Below, one piece after another: positions 22,764 to 31,791 of a stretch of DNA of 43,885 nucleotides. This DNA comes from JBCDAP01 sp038747915 (GTDB taxonomy: Bacteria; Planctomycetota; Phycisphaerae; Phycisphaerales; UBA1924). The notes beneath the pieces were generated by a model that made no database searches, had not been told where the DNA came from, and was given only the letters and a program-made list of their open reading frames with translations. The DNA lies in the NCBI GenBank assembly GCA_038747915.1, contig JBCDJJ010000024.1, positions 1 through 43,885 of the forward strand, given 5' to 3'. Made by a program: the position numbers and the translations under genes. The first letter of the stretch is position 1; the number at the start of each line of letters is the position of its first letter.

Positions 22764-25273
22764 TCGATCGGTTTGCCCTCCCAGAGCATCTGGCCGAGCG
22801 GGTGCGTGTGCTCCGCGACGGCGAGCCGCGCGCGGGCGGCGCGTTCGTGCTCTGCTGGATGCACCACGCGTTGCGCGCGCACGAGAACCCGATGCTTGAT
22901 GTTGCTGCGTGGGTGGCGAACTCGCTCGAGCTGCCTGTTCTGGTGTACCAAGGGCTCGGCGGGCACCACCGCTTCAACTCGGATCGGCACCACACTTTCG
23001 TTCTTGAAGGCGCGGCCGACTTGGCTCCGGCACTTGCTCAGCGACCGGGCGAGCCGCTCGCGTACGCCTTCTCGGTGCCGCGGGAGTCCGGTGAGGCATC
23101 GCCGCTCCGCGAGCTGAGCGAGCGGGCCGCGGTGATCGTGTGCGAGGACTTCCCGGCGCCCCCGATGCCACGATGGACGAACCGGCTCGCCGAGCGTGCA
23201 TCGTGCCCGGTGCTCGCGATCGACGCGTGCTGCATCGTGCCGATGCAGACCTTTAAGAAGGCCCCGGACCGAGCCTTCAAATTCCGAAGCAGCGCCGCGA
23301 AGCTCTTTTACCCGCGGGCCCAACGGCCATGGGAGGACGTGCCGGCCAACACCGCAGCACCGAAACCGGAGGTACTGGACCTCCCGTTCGAGCCGGTCGA
23401 CTTCGAGCGCGCAAGCATCGATGAACTATGCGCGGGGTGCGAGATCGATCACACGATCGGCCCGGTCCGGCACACGCGGGGCGGGTCGACCGAGGGCTAC
23501 GCCCGGTGGACGCGATTCCGGGACGACGGGCTCGCTGCGTACGCGAAGAGGCGGAACAACGCCGCGATCGACGGCGTCTCGCGGCTCAGCCCGTACCTGC
23601 ACTACGGCATGATCTCGCCGCACCGCCTCGTCCGCGAGACGATGAACATCAGGAACGAAGGCAGCGAGAAGTTCATCGATGAGCTGTTCGTCTGGCGTGA
23701 GCTCGCGCACCATTGGTGCTTCCACCGATCGCTCGAGGATGATTCGGATGCAGCGTTGCAGTCCAGCGCCGCCCTCCCGGCCTGGGCCGTGAAGACGCTG
23801 CGCGCGCACGCCGACGACGCGCGCGAGCCATCGCTCGTGTGGGAACAGCTCGCACGGGCGCGGTCCGGCGACGAGCTGTGGGACGCGGCCCAGCGGTCGC
23901 TTCTGCGTCAGGGCGAGCTGCACAACAACGTCCGGATGACCTGGGGCAAGGCCGTGGCGTCGTGGACGCCCGGTCCGGGCGCGGCGCTCGCGTGGCTCAT
24001 CGACCTGAACCACCGATACGCGCTCGATGGGAGCGATGCGAACAGCTACGGCGGCCTGCTGTGGTGCCTCGGCCTCTTCGATCGCCCCTTCGAGCCCGAG
24101 CGAGAGGTCCTGGGCACGATCCGGCCCCGCGAGACCGCCGAACACGCGCAGCGGCTCGACCTCGCGAAGTATCGCCACCGGTTCGATGTGCCCGGAGCCG
24201 GAGGACCGGTGCGCATCGGCGTGATCGGGGCGGGGATGTCGGGTCTGATCGCGGCGCGGACGCTCGCGGACCAGGGCCACGATGTCGTGGTGTTCGAGAA
24301 ATCGCGCGGGCCGGGCGGGCGGATGAGCACCCGGCGCGTGGATGCCGATGGCCTGCCGTGCCGCTTCGATCACGGCGCGCAGTACTTCACGGTCCGCGAC
24401 GAGCGCTTCGCCCGATTCGTCGACTCGTGGGAGCGGATCGGTGTGGTGGAGCCGTGGGACGGTCGCGTGGTCGCGATCGATCCGGATGGTCTGCGGCACG
24501 ACAAGTCGGCCTCGGCGCGGCGACTCGTGGGCGTCCCCGGCATGAACGCGGTGCTCAAGCACCTCGCAGCGGATCTCGAGCTTCGGCTCCGCACGCGCGT
24601 CGGACCGCTTCGCCGCGAGGGCAACCACTGGCTCTTCGTCGATGAGGACGGCGAGGAGCTCGGACGTTTCGATGCCGCTGTGGTGTCGGCGCCGATGCCG
24701 CAGACGGTAGAATTGATTCAAGAGGTGTGCCCCGGGCTCGCCGAGCGCGCCGGTGCCGCGGAGATCGCGCCGTGCTGGGCCGCGATGATCGCGTTCGACG
24801 AGCCGGTCGACATCGACTTCGACGCGGCGTTCGTCAACGGCGCCGCCGGCGGCGCGCTGAGCTGGGTGGCCTGTGACACGAGCAAGCCGGGTCGCGACGA
24901 TGCCCCGGGGTCGCGGTGGGTGCTGCACGGTGGGCCGGATTGGTCGATCGAGCATCTGGAGGATCCGGCCGACACGGTGCTCGACACGCTGTTGGGCGAG
25001 TTCGGCACGCTCGTGGAGGGATCCTTGCCGTCGCACGCGTTCGCGAGTGCCCACCGGTGGCGGTACGCGCTGCCCACACGCCCGATCGAGGATCGGTGCC
25101 TGTGGGACGCCCGGCACCGGCTCGCGGTGTGCGGCGATTGGTGCGCCGGGCCGCGGGTCGAGGGCGCGTTCCTGAGTGGATCCGCAGCGGCGGGGCGGAT
25201 CCTGAGCATCCGCGTGGAGCCGAGCGGTGACGCCGAGGCCGAGTCGACGCTGTTCGCCGAGACCTCCCCTTGA
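22760..25273 (+). CDS. Class II CPD photolyase fused to a renalase-like FAD oxidoreductase
   Basis: An 837-residue single frame with two flavoprotein modules. Residues 1 to about 480 are a class II deoxyribodipyrimidine photolyase: the N-terminal half carries a WMHHALRAHENP start, and the C-terminal half carries NNVRMTWGK, YALDGSDANSYGG, and LWCLGLFDRPFEPEREVLG. From residue 484 a Rossmann dinucleotide-binding motif, RIGVIGAGMSGLIAA, opens a second module. EKSRGPGGRMSTRR and FDHGAQYFTVRD identify it as a renalase or amine-oxidase relative. The FAD-binding end CGDWCAGPRVEGAFLSG is intact. The first module should repair cyclobutane dimers; the role of the second is unknown. The frame is open to 22661, but the ATG at 22760 overlaps the hydrolase stop. 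Confidence 0.9.
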   Translation: MIDRFALPEHLAERVRVLRDGEPRAGGAFVLCWMHHALRAHENPMLDVAAWVANSLELPVLVYQGLGGHHRFNSDRHHTFVLEGAADLAPALAQRPGEPLAYAFSVPRESGEASPLRELSERAAVIVCEDFPAPPMPRWTNRLAERASCPVLAIDACCIVPMQTFKKAPDRAFKFRSSAAKLFYPRAQRPWEDVPANTAAPKPEVLDLPFEPVDFERASIDELCAGCEIDHTIGPVRHTRGGSTEGYARWTRFRDDGLAAYAKRRNNAAIDGVSRLSPYLHYGMISPHRLVRETMNIRNEGSEKFIDELFVWRELAHHWCFHRSLEDDSDAALQSSAALPAWAVKTLRAHADDAREPSLVWEQLARARSGDELWDAAQRSLLRQGELHNNVRMTWGKAVASWTPGPGAALAWLIDLNHRYALDGSDANSYGGLLWCLGLFDRPFEPEREVLGTIRPRETAEHAQRLDLAKYRHRFDVPGAGGPVRIGVIGAGMSGLIAARTLADQGHDVVVFEKSRGPGGRMSTRRVDADGLPCRFDHGAQYFTVRDERFARFVDSWERIGVVEPWDGRVVAIDPDGLRHDKSASARRLVGVPGMNAVLKHLAADLELRLRTRVGPLRREGNHWLFVDEDGEELGRFDAAVVSAPMPQTVELIQEVCPGLAERAGAAEIAPCWAAMIAFDEPVDIDFDAAFVNGAAGGALSWVACDTSKPGRDDAPGSRWVLHGGPDWSIEHLEDPADTVLDTLLGEFGTLVEGSLPSHAFASAHRWRYALPTRPIEDRCLWDARHRLAVCGDWCAGPRVEGAFLSGSAAAGRILSIRVEPSGDAEAESTLFAETSP

Positions 25274-25656
25274 CCATCCGCGACCTGCCGGTGAAGGCCT
25301 GCGCGGTGTGCGGGCGCGAGATTCGGTGGCGGAAGAAGTGGGAACGCGACTGGGACCGGGTGCGCTACTGCTCGGAGCGGTGCAAGCGAGCGAAACTCGA
25401 TGCCACGGACGAAGCACTGACCGCGGCGATCGTCGAGCTGCTCGAGCGCCGCGGGCGGGGCACGTCGATCTGCCCGAGCGAAGCGGCCAGAGCGGTTGAT
25501 CCGCAGGCGTGGCGTGAGCTGATGGAGCGGGCCCGCTCGGCGGCGCGGCGGCTGGTCGACGCTGGCGTTGTGGAAATCACCCAGGGCGGCGTGGTGGTTG
25601 ATCCGTCGACCGCGACGGGGCCGATCCGTATTCGGTCGGTCCGCCGCGGTGGATGA
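25270..25656 (+). CDS. DUF2256-DUF3253 protein
   Basis: A 128-residue protein of two small domains. Residues 8-40 are a DUF2256 zinc-ribbon-like motif with Cys11, Cys14, Cys34 and Cys38, and the signature WRKKWERDWDRVRYCSERC. Residues 45-125 are a DUF3253 winged-helix-like domain with SICPSEAARAVDP and GPIRIRSVRRGG. The biochemical role is not known. It starts at TTG 25270, inside the photolyase stop (TTGA), so it is probably translated with it. Its proximity to a photolyase gene suggests, without proof, a connection with light damage repair. Confidence 0.82.
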   Translation: MTIRDLPVKACAVCGREIRWRKKWERDWDRVRYCSERCKRAKLDATDEALTAAIVELLERRGRGTSICPSEAARAVDPQAWRELMERARSAARRLVDAGVVEITQGGVVVDPSTATGPIRIRSVRRGG

Positions 25657-25824
25657 ACAGATGCGGCGAGACTTGCGCGTTGCGTAGTGTGTCATGAGCA
25701 TGTCTTGGGCGCGCGCACGGGATTGCCGCTTACGATGGTCGCGTGATGGGGCCGATACAGCCCCGAACGAAGAAATCGCTAACAACGCGCGGCGGGGGTT
25801 CCGGCGCGTGTGCAGCGGCGTCCG

Positions 25825-28455
25825 ATGCGGCGCGTGAGGATCACGGTGGCGTTTATCCCGGTCCTGATCCTGTTCGTGGTGGCGGCACTCGCGCCGTTCC
25901 TGCGCCCCGTGCTCGGCAAGCGTCTTTGGGTGGTGATCGCGGGTGCTCCGGCGCTCTCGTGCGCGTGGTTCGTGAGTCAACTGCCCGGTGTGATCGAGAA
26001 CGGGCCGATGGTGGGCGGCTTCGCGGTATCGGAGGCCCTCGGGGTCGACTTCGCGTGGCGGCTCGACGGGCTGAGCCTGCTCTTTGCCATCCTCGTGACG
26101 GGCATCGGGGCGCTGGTGATGCTCTATGCCTCGAGCTACATGCCCGGTGACGAGAAGGAGGGGCGGTTCTATTCGTTCCTCGGGGCGTTCATGGCCTCGA
26201 TGCTCGGGCTGGTGCTGGTCGACAACATCCTGCTGATCTTCGTGTTCTGGGAGCTGACCTCGATCACGAGCTACCTGCTGATCGGGTGGGTCCACAAGGA
26301 ACAAACGAGCCGGACGAGCGCACTGCAAGCACTGGTGACCACCGGTCTTGGTGGGTTGGCGTTGCTCGCGGGGCTCGTGCTGCTCGGGCAGGCCGCGGGG
26401 ACGTGGTCGCTCGGCGAACTGATCTCGGACCCGGCGCGGATCGAAGCGGTGCAGAACAGCCCGCTGCTCCCCGGGATCCTGGTGTGCGTGCTGGCGGGGT
26501 GCTTCACCAAGAGTGCGCAGTTCCCGTTCCACTACTGGCTGCCCAACGCGATGGCGGCCCCGACGCCGGTCTCGGCGTACCTGCACAGCTCGACGATGGT
26601 CAAGGCGGGTGTTTTCCTGATCGCCCGGTTGAACCCGGTGTTCGACGGTGTCGCGGCGTGGTCGACCACGCTCACGATCTTCGGCGGATTCACGATGGTC
26701 TTCGCGGCCTACATGGGCTCGCGGCAGACGGTGCTCAAGAAGCTGCTCGCCTACTCGACGGTCAGCTCGCTCGGCCTGATGGTGTTCATGATCGGCCTCG
26801 GCGCGGGCAACCACTACGCGTTGACCGCTGCGATGGCGTACCTGCTGGCGCACGCGTTGTTCAAGGCGACGCTGTTCCTCGTGGCAGGCATCCTGACGCA
26901 CGAGACGGGCGTGAAGGACGCGGAGAAGCTCTCGGGGCTGTGGCGGGTGATGCCGATCACGTTCTTCGCGGCGCTGTTCGCGGCGCTCTCGATGGCGGGT
27001 CTGCCGGGCCTCGCGGGCTTCCAGGGCAAGGAGTTCCTGCTCAAGGCGACGCTCGATGCGCCGAGTTGGGTGTGGCTGCTCTGGCTCGCGGCGGTCGTCG
27101 GCGCCGTATGGAACGTGATGATCGCGTTCTGCGTGGGGTGGAAGCCCTTCTACGGGCGCCGGGTCGAGACACCGGTCACCCCGCACGAGCCACCCTTCCG
27201 CATGTGGGCCGGTCCGGTGACGCTCGCGGTGCTGGGCATTGTGGGCGGTCTGGCGCCGATGCTGTTCGCCAAGCCGATGGTCGAGGCGACGGTGGCGTCG
27301 ATCTCGCCGCCGGCGGCGACCGAATCGGAGACGTATCACACCGCGGCGCCGTCCGGCTACGAGTTGGTCGCTGTTGCGGACGACGATGGGGCGCACGCCG
27401 GTGACGGCTCGTATAGCGATGGTCACGGCTACCCGATCGCCTGGACGCTCGACAAGCTCTTGCTCCCGAAAGACTCGAAGGCCGGCATCGCGCTGCTGTC
27501 GAGCCTGGGTGCCGTCGGCGCCGGGTTGGTGTTCTTCGTTGCCAGGGCGACGTGGCGCCGCGCGACCGCTCCGGCGCACAACGCGTGGAGCTTCGGGCCC
27601 GAGCGGGGCTACTTCGCCTCGCTCGATGGTGTGCTCGACTTTGCGAAGTGGCAGACGAAGCTGCTCCAATCGGGGTATCTCAGCCGGTATGTGCTGATCT
27701 GCATCTGCGCGACGATCGGATTGCTCGGGCTCGCGCTCTTCCGCGGCGGCGGCCTCAGCGCGCTCGTGCCCGCGATCGAGCAGCAGTGGTCCACCCTCGC
27801 CGATGTGCGCGTGTTCGATGGCGTGCTCGTCGCCCTCATCTTCGTGGGCGCCGTGTTCACCACGGTGTTCCGCTCCCGGCTCGCAGCGGTGGCATCGCTC
27901 GGCCTGGTGGGGTACGCCGTCGCCACGGTCTTCCTCGTCTTCGGCGCGCCCGACATCGCGATGACCCAGTTCGCGATCGAGACGCTCACCGTCATCATCT
28001 TGGTGCTGGTGATCTACCACCTGCCCGCCTTCCTGCAGCTCTCAACCTGGCGGGCCCGATCGCTCGACATCGTGGTCGCCGCCGTGTTCGGTCTCGTGAT
28101 GACCACGCTCACGCTGCTCTCGAGTTCGTCGACGGTCGGCATCGCCGAGCCGATCTCGGAGTACTTCGGGCAGTGGGCGTACCTCGGCCCCGGCGGCGAG
28201 GCACCCGCCGGTCAGCTCACGGGCCGCGGCCGCAACGTGATCAACGTGATCCTGGTCGACTTCCGCGTGCTGGACACCATGGGCGAGATCGTGGTGCTGG
28301 GGATCGCAGCGATCGGCGTCTACACGCTCATGAAGCTGCGCACCCGCAAGCCACCGCCCGGCCCGCCGAGCCCGCTCAACGATCGTGACCCGATGGAGGA
28401 GACAAACGTCGGCCTCCGCCGGTCGAGCAACGTCCATCAGGAGCAGCCGGCATGA
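25825..28455 (+). CDS. mrpA: Na+/H+ antiporter subunit A (with MbhD/MbhE-like C-terminus)
   Basis: MrpA is the largest subunit of the Mrp multisubunit Na+/H+ antiporter, at 876 residues. The NuoL-like half has the conserved Glu in IFVFWELTSITSYLLIGW and the conserved Lys in FTKSAQFPFHYWLPNAMAAPT. KGFQGKE-type sequence appears as LAGFQGKEFLLKA. The C-terminal half has the MbhD-like DIAMTQFAIETLTVII and the MbhE-like NVILVDFRVLDTMGEIVVLG. A polar loop near residues 510-545 is rich in His, Asp and Gly. The ATG at 25825 is chosen; an in-frame GTG at 25810 is possible. Only a weak GGGGC/GCCCC hairpin lies upstream in the gap from 25657. The stop overlaps mrpB. Confidence 0.93.
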   Translation: MRRVRITVAFIPVLILFVVAALAPFLRPVLGKRLWVVIAGAPALSCAWFVSQLPGVIENGPMVGGFAVSEALGVDFAWRLDGLSLLFAILVTGIGALVMLYASSYMPGDEKEGRFYSFLGAFMASMLGLVLVDNILLIFVFWELTSITSYLLIGWVHKEQTSRTSALQALVTTGLGGLALLAGLVLLGQAAGTWSLGELISDPARIEAVQNSPLLPGILVCVLAGCFTKSAQFPFHYWLPNAMAAPTPVSAYLHSSTMVKAGVFLIARLNPVFDGVAAWSTTLTIFGGFTMVFAAYMGSRQTVLKKLLAYSTVSSLGLMVFMIGLGAGNHYALTAAMAYLLAHALFKATLFLVAGILTHETGVKDAEKLSGLWRVMPITFFAALFAALSMAGLPGLAGFQGKEFLLKATLDAPSWVWLLWLAAVVGAVWNVMIAFCVGWKPFYGRRVETPVTPHEPPFRMWAGPVTLAVLGIVGGLAPMLFAKPMVEATVASISPPAATESETYHTAAPSGYELVAVADDDGAHAGDGSYSDGHGYPIAWTLDKLLLPKDSKAGIALLSSLGAVGAGLVFFVARATWRRATAPAHNAWSFGPERGYFASLDGVLDFAKWQTKLLQSGYLSRYVLICICATIGLLGLALFRGGGLSALVPAIEQQWSTLADVRVFDGVLVALIFVGAVFTTVFRSRLAAVASLGLVGYAVATVFLVFGAPDIAMTQFAIETLTVIILVLVIYHLPAFLQLSTWRARSLDIVVAAVFGLVMTTLTLLSSSSTVGIAEPISEYFGQWAYLGPGGEAPAGQLTGRGRNVINVILVDFRVLDTMGEIVVLGIAAIGVYTLMKLRTRKPPPGPPSPLNDRDPMEETNVGLRRSSNVHQEQPA

Positions 28456-28874
28456 ACTCGGTCATCCTGCGCACCGCGACCAAGCTGCTGCTCCCGCTGC
28501 TCATTGTGTTCTCGATGGTGCTGCTGATGCGCGGCCACAACCTGCCCGGCGGCGGTTTCGTCGCGGGTCTGGTGACGGCGTCGGCCTTCGCGCTGCACGC
28601 GATCGCCTTCGGCCCCGATGCCACGCGCAAGCTGCTCCGGCTCGATGTGCTCACCTACATCGCCGGCGGCCTCGCGATCGGGCTCGCGTCCGGCGTGTTC
28701 GCGCTGCTGGTGGGCGACCCGTTCATGCAGGGTCAGTGGGTGAGTCTCGACCTGTCCGGTATCGGTGAGGAAGAGCTCAAGCTCGGCACACCCCTCATCT
28801 TTGATGTGGGCGTGTACCTGACGGTGGTCGGTGTCACGCTCATGATGATCTTCTCGTTGGCGGAGACCGCCTGA
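28452..28874 (+). CDS. mrpB: Na+/H+ antiporter subunit B
   Basis: A 140-residue membrane subunit of the Mrp antiporter (MnhB domain). The signature RGHNLPGGGFVAGLVTASAFAL is present near residues 27-48, and IFDVGVYLTVVGVTLMM is the typical end. Four helices are visible. Its ATG overlaps the mrpA stop (ATGA), and its stop overlaps mrpC (TGATG), so translation is coupled along the operon. Confidence 0.93.
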   Translation: MNSVILRTATKLLLPLLIVFSMVLLMRGHNLPGGGFVAGLVTASAFALHAIAFGPDATRKLLRLDVLTYIAGGLAIGLASGVFALLVGDPFMQGQWVSLDLSGIGEEELKLGTPLIFDVGVYLTVVGVTLMMIFSLAETA

Positions 28875-29248
28875 TGGTCGTGCTGCTCTCACTCATTGTC
28901 GGGCTGATCTACGCGATGTCGATCTACATGATCCTTCGCCGGAGTGTGGTGAAGCTGATCATCGGCCTCGCGCTGCTCGGCCACGGCGCGAACCTGCTGA
29001 TCTATACGGCTGGGATGGTGGATGCGTCGGGCGTCCGCGGGAACCCGCCGCTCATCACCGAGGGCAGCTATACGCTCGGAGGAGAGATCGCCCGCACCGT
29101 TGCCGACCCGCTGCCGCCCGCGCTCATCCTCACCGCCATTGTCATCAGCTTCGCGATCGTGGCCTTTGCTGCGGTGCTCGTGAAGCGTGCGTACCAGGAG
29201 GTCGGCACCGACGACCTCGACAAGATGATCTCGACCGACCTCGCCTGA
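28874..29248 (+). CDS. mrpC: Na+/H+ antiporter subunit C
   Basis: A 124-residue NuoK homologue of the Mrp antiporter. RSVVKLIIGLALLGHGANLLIY corresponds to the second helix of NuoK, and DPLPPALILTAIVISFAIVAF is the MrpC signature. The membrane Glu of NuoK is replaced by Gly-His in helix two, as is normal in this family. The loop between (about residues 48-75) is polar. It is followed by a 22-base gap before mrpD, the only non-overlapping junction of the operon. Confidence 0.93.
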   Translation: MVVLLSLIVGLIYAMSIYMILRRSVVKLIIGLALLGHGANLLIYTAGMVDASGVRGNPPLITEGSYTLGGEIARTVADPLPPALILTAIVISFAIVAFAAVLVKRAYQEVGTDDLDKMISTDLA

Positions 29249-29270
29249 GACCCCAAACGCGACCCACACC

Positions 29271-30947
29271 ATGCTCGTTCTGCCGATGCTCCCCATCCTG
29301 ATCCCGCTCACGACCGCGATCGTGTGCCTCTTCGTCAGGAACTCGATCCCCGCGATGCGCGCGGTGAGCGTGACCGGCGCGGTGGCGCTCGTCGTCGCCG
29401 CCGCGGCCGTCGCGCTGCGGGTGCACGCGGACGGCGCCCCGATCGCGTCTCAGGCCGCGGGCTGGTTCGCGCCCTACGGCATCACCATCGTGGCGGACGA
29501 GCTCTCGGTGATCCTCGTGGTCATGACCGCGATCGTGCAGCTGGGCGTGCTGATCTACGCCCTCGGCGCCCTCGACGCGCGGCGCGAAAAAGCCTTCTTC
29601 CACCCGCTCTACCACACACTCATCACCGCCGTCTGCGGTGCCTTCCTCACCGGCGACATCTTCAATATGTACGTGTGGTTCGAGGTGATGCTGCTCAGCT
29701 CCTTCGTGCTCATCACGCTCGGCGGCGAACGCGCCCAGCTCGAAGGTGGGATCAAATACGTCACGCTCAACCTCGTCTCCTCCGCGCTCTTCCTGACCGC
29801 GATCGGCCTGCTCTACGGGCTCGCGGGCACGCTCAACTTCGCCGACCTGCATGTGGCGCTCCAGGCCGTCGACTTCTCCGATCCGGCCAACTCCGACTCC
29901 AAGGAGATGCTCACGCTGATCGCGATGCTGTTCCTCGCAGCGTTCGGGATCAAGGCGGCGCTCTGGCCGTTCTTCTTCTGGCTCCCCGCGAGCTACCACA
30001 CGCCCCCGCCGGTGATCGCCGCGATCTTCGCCGGGCTGCTGACCAAGGTCGGCGTGTACTCGGTCGTGCGTGTGTTCACGCTCGTGTTCGGTCACGATCC
30101 CGGTTTCGTCTACACCGTGCTGCTCGTGCTCGCGACGATCAGCATGCTCTCGGGCGTGCTCGGCGCCGCGGTGCAGTACGAGGTGCGGCGCATCCTGGCC
30201 TTCCACTCGGTGAGCCAGGTCGGCTACATGCTCATGGGCTTCGCGATCGCGTCCCTGGCCTGGCACGGCGCCGGAGAGGCGCAGCTCGCCGGCGATGCGA
30301 CGAGCGCCGCCTCGCTCCGCACCGCGGCCACCCTCGCGCTCGCTGGATCGATCTACTTCATCTTCCACCACGGCATCGTGAAGATGAACCTGTTCCTCAT
30401 CGCCGGGCTTATCGAGAAGCGCAAGGGCTCCGCGCAGCTCAAGCGGATCGGCGGCCTGTTCTCCGACGACTGGCCGCTCGCTGCGGTGTTCTTCGTGACG
30501 TCGATGGCGCTCGCGGGCATCCCGATCCTGTCGGGCTTCTGGGCCAAACTCGCCCTGGTGCGCGCCGGGCTGATGAGCGGACAGTATCTGGTCATCGGCG
30601 TGTCGCTCTTTGTCAGCATCCTCACCCTCTTCAGCATGACCAAGATCTGGGCCGAGGCCTTTTGGAAGCCCCAGCCGGACGACGGCGACGATGTGCCCAT
30701 CGAGTTCCGGCCCACCGCCGGTCGCATGGCGCTCATGTTCGCACCGACCGCGAGCTTCGCAGCCATCGCGCTGTTCATCGGCGTGGGCGTCGGACCGCTC
30801 TTCGATCTGTGCATGAGCGCCGCGAGAGGCGTGCTGGAGCCGATGGTCTACGTCGAGGCGGTGAACCCCGCCCGGCTCGAAGCGATGCAGGCCCAGGGCC
30901 AGCTCGTCGAGGCCGCCGATGATGTGATCGGAGGGCTGACGCCATGA
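29271..30947 (+). CDS. mrpD: Na+/H+ antiporter subunit D
   Basis: A 558-residue antiporter-like subunit related to NuoM and NuoN. The conserved Glu lies in MYVWFEVMLLSSFVLITLGG and the conserved Lys in AFGIKAALWPFFFWLPASYHTPPP. VRRILAFHSVSQVGYMLMGF is the second antiporter motif. The last 60 residues are polar and include EAMQAQGQLVEAADD, an addition to the usual end at about residue 500. It starts at ATG 29271 and overlaps mrpE by four bases. Confidence 0.94.
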   Translation: MLVLPMLPILIPLTTAIVCLFVRNSIPAMRAVSVTGAVALVVAAAAVALRVHADGAPIASQAAGWFAPYGITIVADELSVILVVMTAIVQLGVLIYALGALDARREKAFFHPLYHTLITAVCGAFLTGDIFNMYVWFEVMLLSSFVLITLGGERAQLEGGIKYVTLNLVSSALFLTAIGLLYGLAGTLNFADLHVALQAVDFSDPANSDSKEMLTLIAMLFLAAFGIKAALWPFFFWLPASYHTPPPVIAAIFAGLLTKVGVYSVVRVFTLVFGHDPGFVYTVLLVLATISMLSGVLGAAVQYEVRRILAFHSVSQVGYMLMGFAIASLAWHGAGEAQLAGDATSAASLRTAATLALAGSIYFIFHHGIVKMNLFLIAGLIEKRKGSAQLKRIGGLFSDDWPLAAVFFVTSMALAGIPILSGFWAKLALVRAGLMSGQYLVIGVSLFVSILTLFSMTKIWAEAFWKPQPDDGDDVPIEFRPTAGRMALMFAPTASFAAIALFIGVGVGPLFDLCMSAARGVLEPMVYVEAVNPARLEAMQAQGQLVEAADDVIGGLTP

Positions 30948-31423
30948 CCGCCTTCGTCGTGAACGTGCTGCTGGCGTTGATCTGGTCGGTGACGATCGGT
31001 GATTTCACGCCGGCGAACTTCCTATTCGGCCTGGCCCTCGGGTACGTCGCGCTGCGGATCGCCTGGAACCGTGGGAGCCGAGCGCCGAACCCGTACTTCG
31101 ACAAGCTGCCCAAGATCATTTCGTTCGCGGCCTTTTTCTTGAAGGAGCTGATCTCGGCGAACGTGAAGGTCGCGGTGCAGACGCTCTCGCGGATCGACAC
31201 GCTCCGCCCGGCCATCGTGGCCATCCCGATCGAGCCGATGTCGGATACCGAGATCACGCTGCTCGCGAACCTCATCACACTCACACCGGGCACGCTCTCG
31301 ATGGATGTGTCGGGCGATCGCTCGACACTGTTCGTGCATTTCATGCATGTCGAGGATGCCGAAGCGCAGCGGCGAGAAATCAAGGATGGGTTCGAACGAC
31401 GCGTGCTGGAGGTGATGCGATGA
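30944..31423 (+). CDS. mrpE: Na+/H+ antiporter subunit E
   Basis: A 159-residue MrpE (MNHE domain). Two N-terminal hydrophobic helices with FLFGLALGYVALRI lead to a third region, FFLKELISANVKVA. The cytoplasmic end carries ITLTPGTLSMDVSGD and FVHFMHVED, as is typical. It is required for assembly and full activity of the antiporter in studied systems. It overlaps both neighbours (ATGA at each end). Confidence 0.92.
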   Translation: MTAFVVNVLLALIWSVTIGDFTPANFLFGLALGYVALRIAWNRGSRAPNPYFDKLPKIISFAAFFLKELISANVKVAVQTLSRIDTLRPAIVAIPIEPMSDTEITLLANLITLTPGTLSMDVSGDRSTLFVHFMHVEDAEAQRREIKDGFERRVLEVMR

Positions 31424-31791
31424 GCGCAGGCCTCATGATCATCGAGGCAGCGGGATCGATGGCGATCGCCGCCGCGCCGGGTGCGGAGCACGCGGGGTCG
31501 GGCGTCGAGCCACCGACCGGCTACTTCGGCCGGTTGCTCGGCGTGGTGATCGTCGCGCTGTGCGTGGCGATGGGGGCGACGGCGTTCCGACTGGTCAAGG
31601 GGCCCTCGCTCGCCGACCGCGTCGTCGCGCTCGACTTGCTCGCGAGCTTCATCGTCGGGGCCATCGGCGTCTTCTCGATGCAGACCGGCCGCTTCGAATT
31701 CGTCTCGGTCGCCATCGTGATGGCGCTGATTCTCTTCGTCGGGACCGCAGCCTTCGCGCTCTACCTTGAGAAGTCCGGGAGGCGGCAATGA
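31420..31791 (+). CDS. mrpF: Na+/H+ antiporter subunit F
   Basis: A 123-residue MrpF. The core has three helices with the signature FRLVKGPSLADRVVALDLL, followed by FVSVAIVMALILFVGTAAFALYLEK. An N-terminal stretch of about 38 residues, rich in Ala and Gly, precedes the usual start of the family, so a downstream start cannot be excluded. Its ATG overlaps mrpE and its end overlaps mrpG. Confidence 0.9.
   Translation: MSAGLMIIEAAGSMAIAAAPGAEHAGSGVEPPTGYFGRLLGVVIVALCVAMGATAFRLVKGPSLADRVVALDLLASFIVGAIGVFSMQTGRFEFVSVAIVMALILFVGTAAFALYLEKSGRRQ

Noticed and set aside
24718..28020. Very long open frame on the minus strand (about 1100 codons)
   Set aside because: It is antisense to the photolyase fusion and mrpA, has the Arg/His/Asp-heavy composition of a GC-rich shadow frame, and no protein-like motif. 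The same applies to long minus-strand frames at 23426-25417 and 12009-13493.
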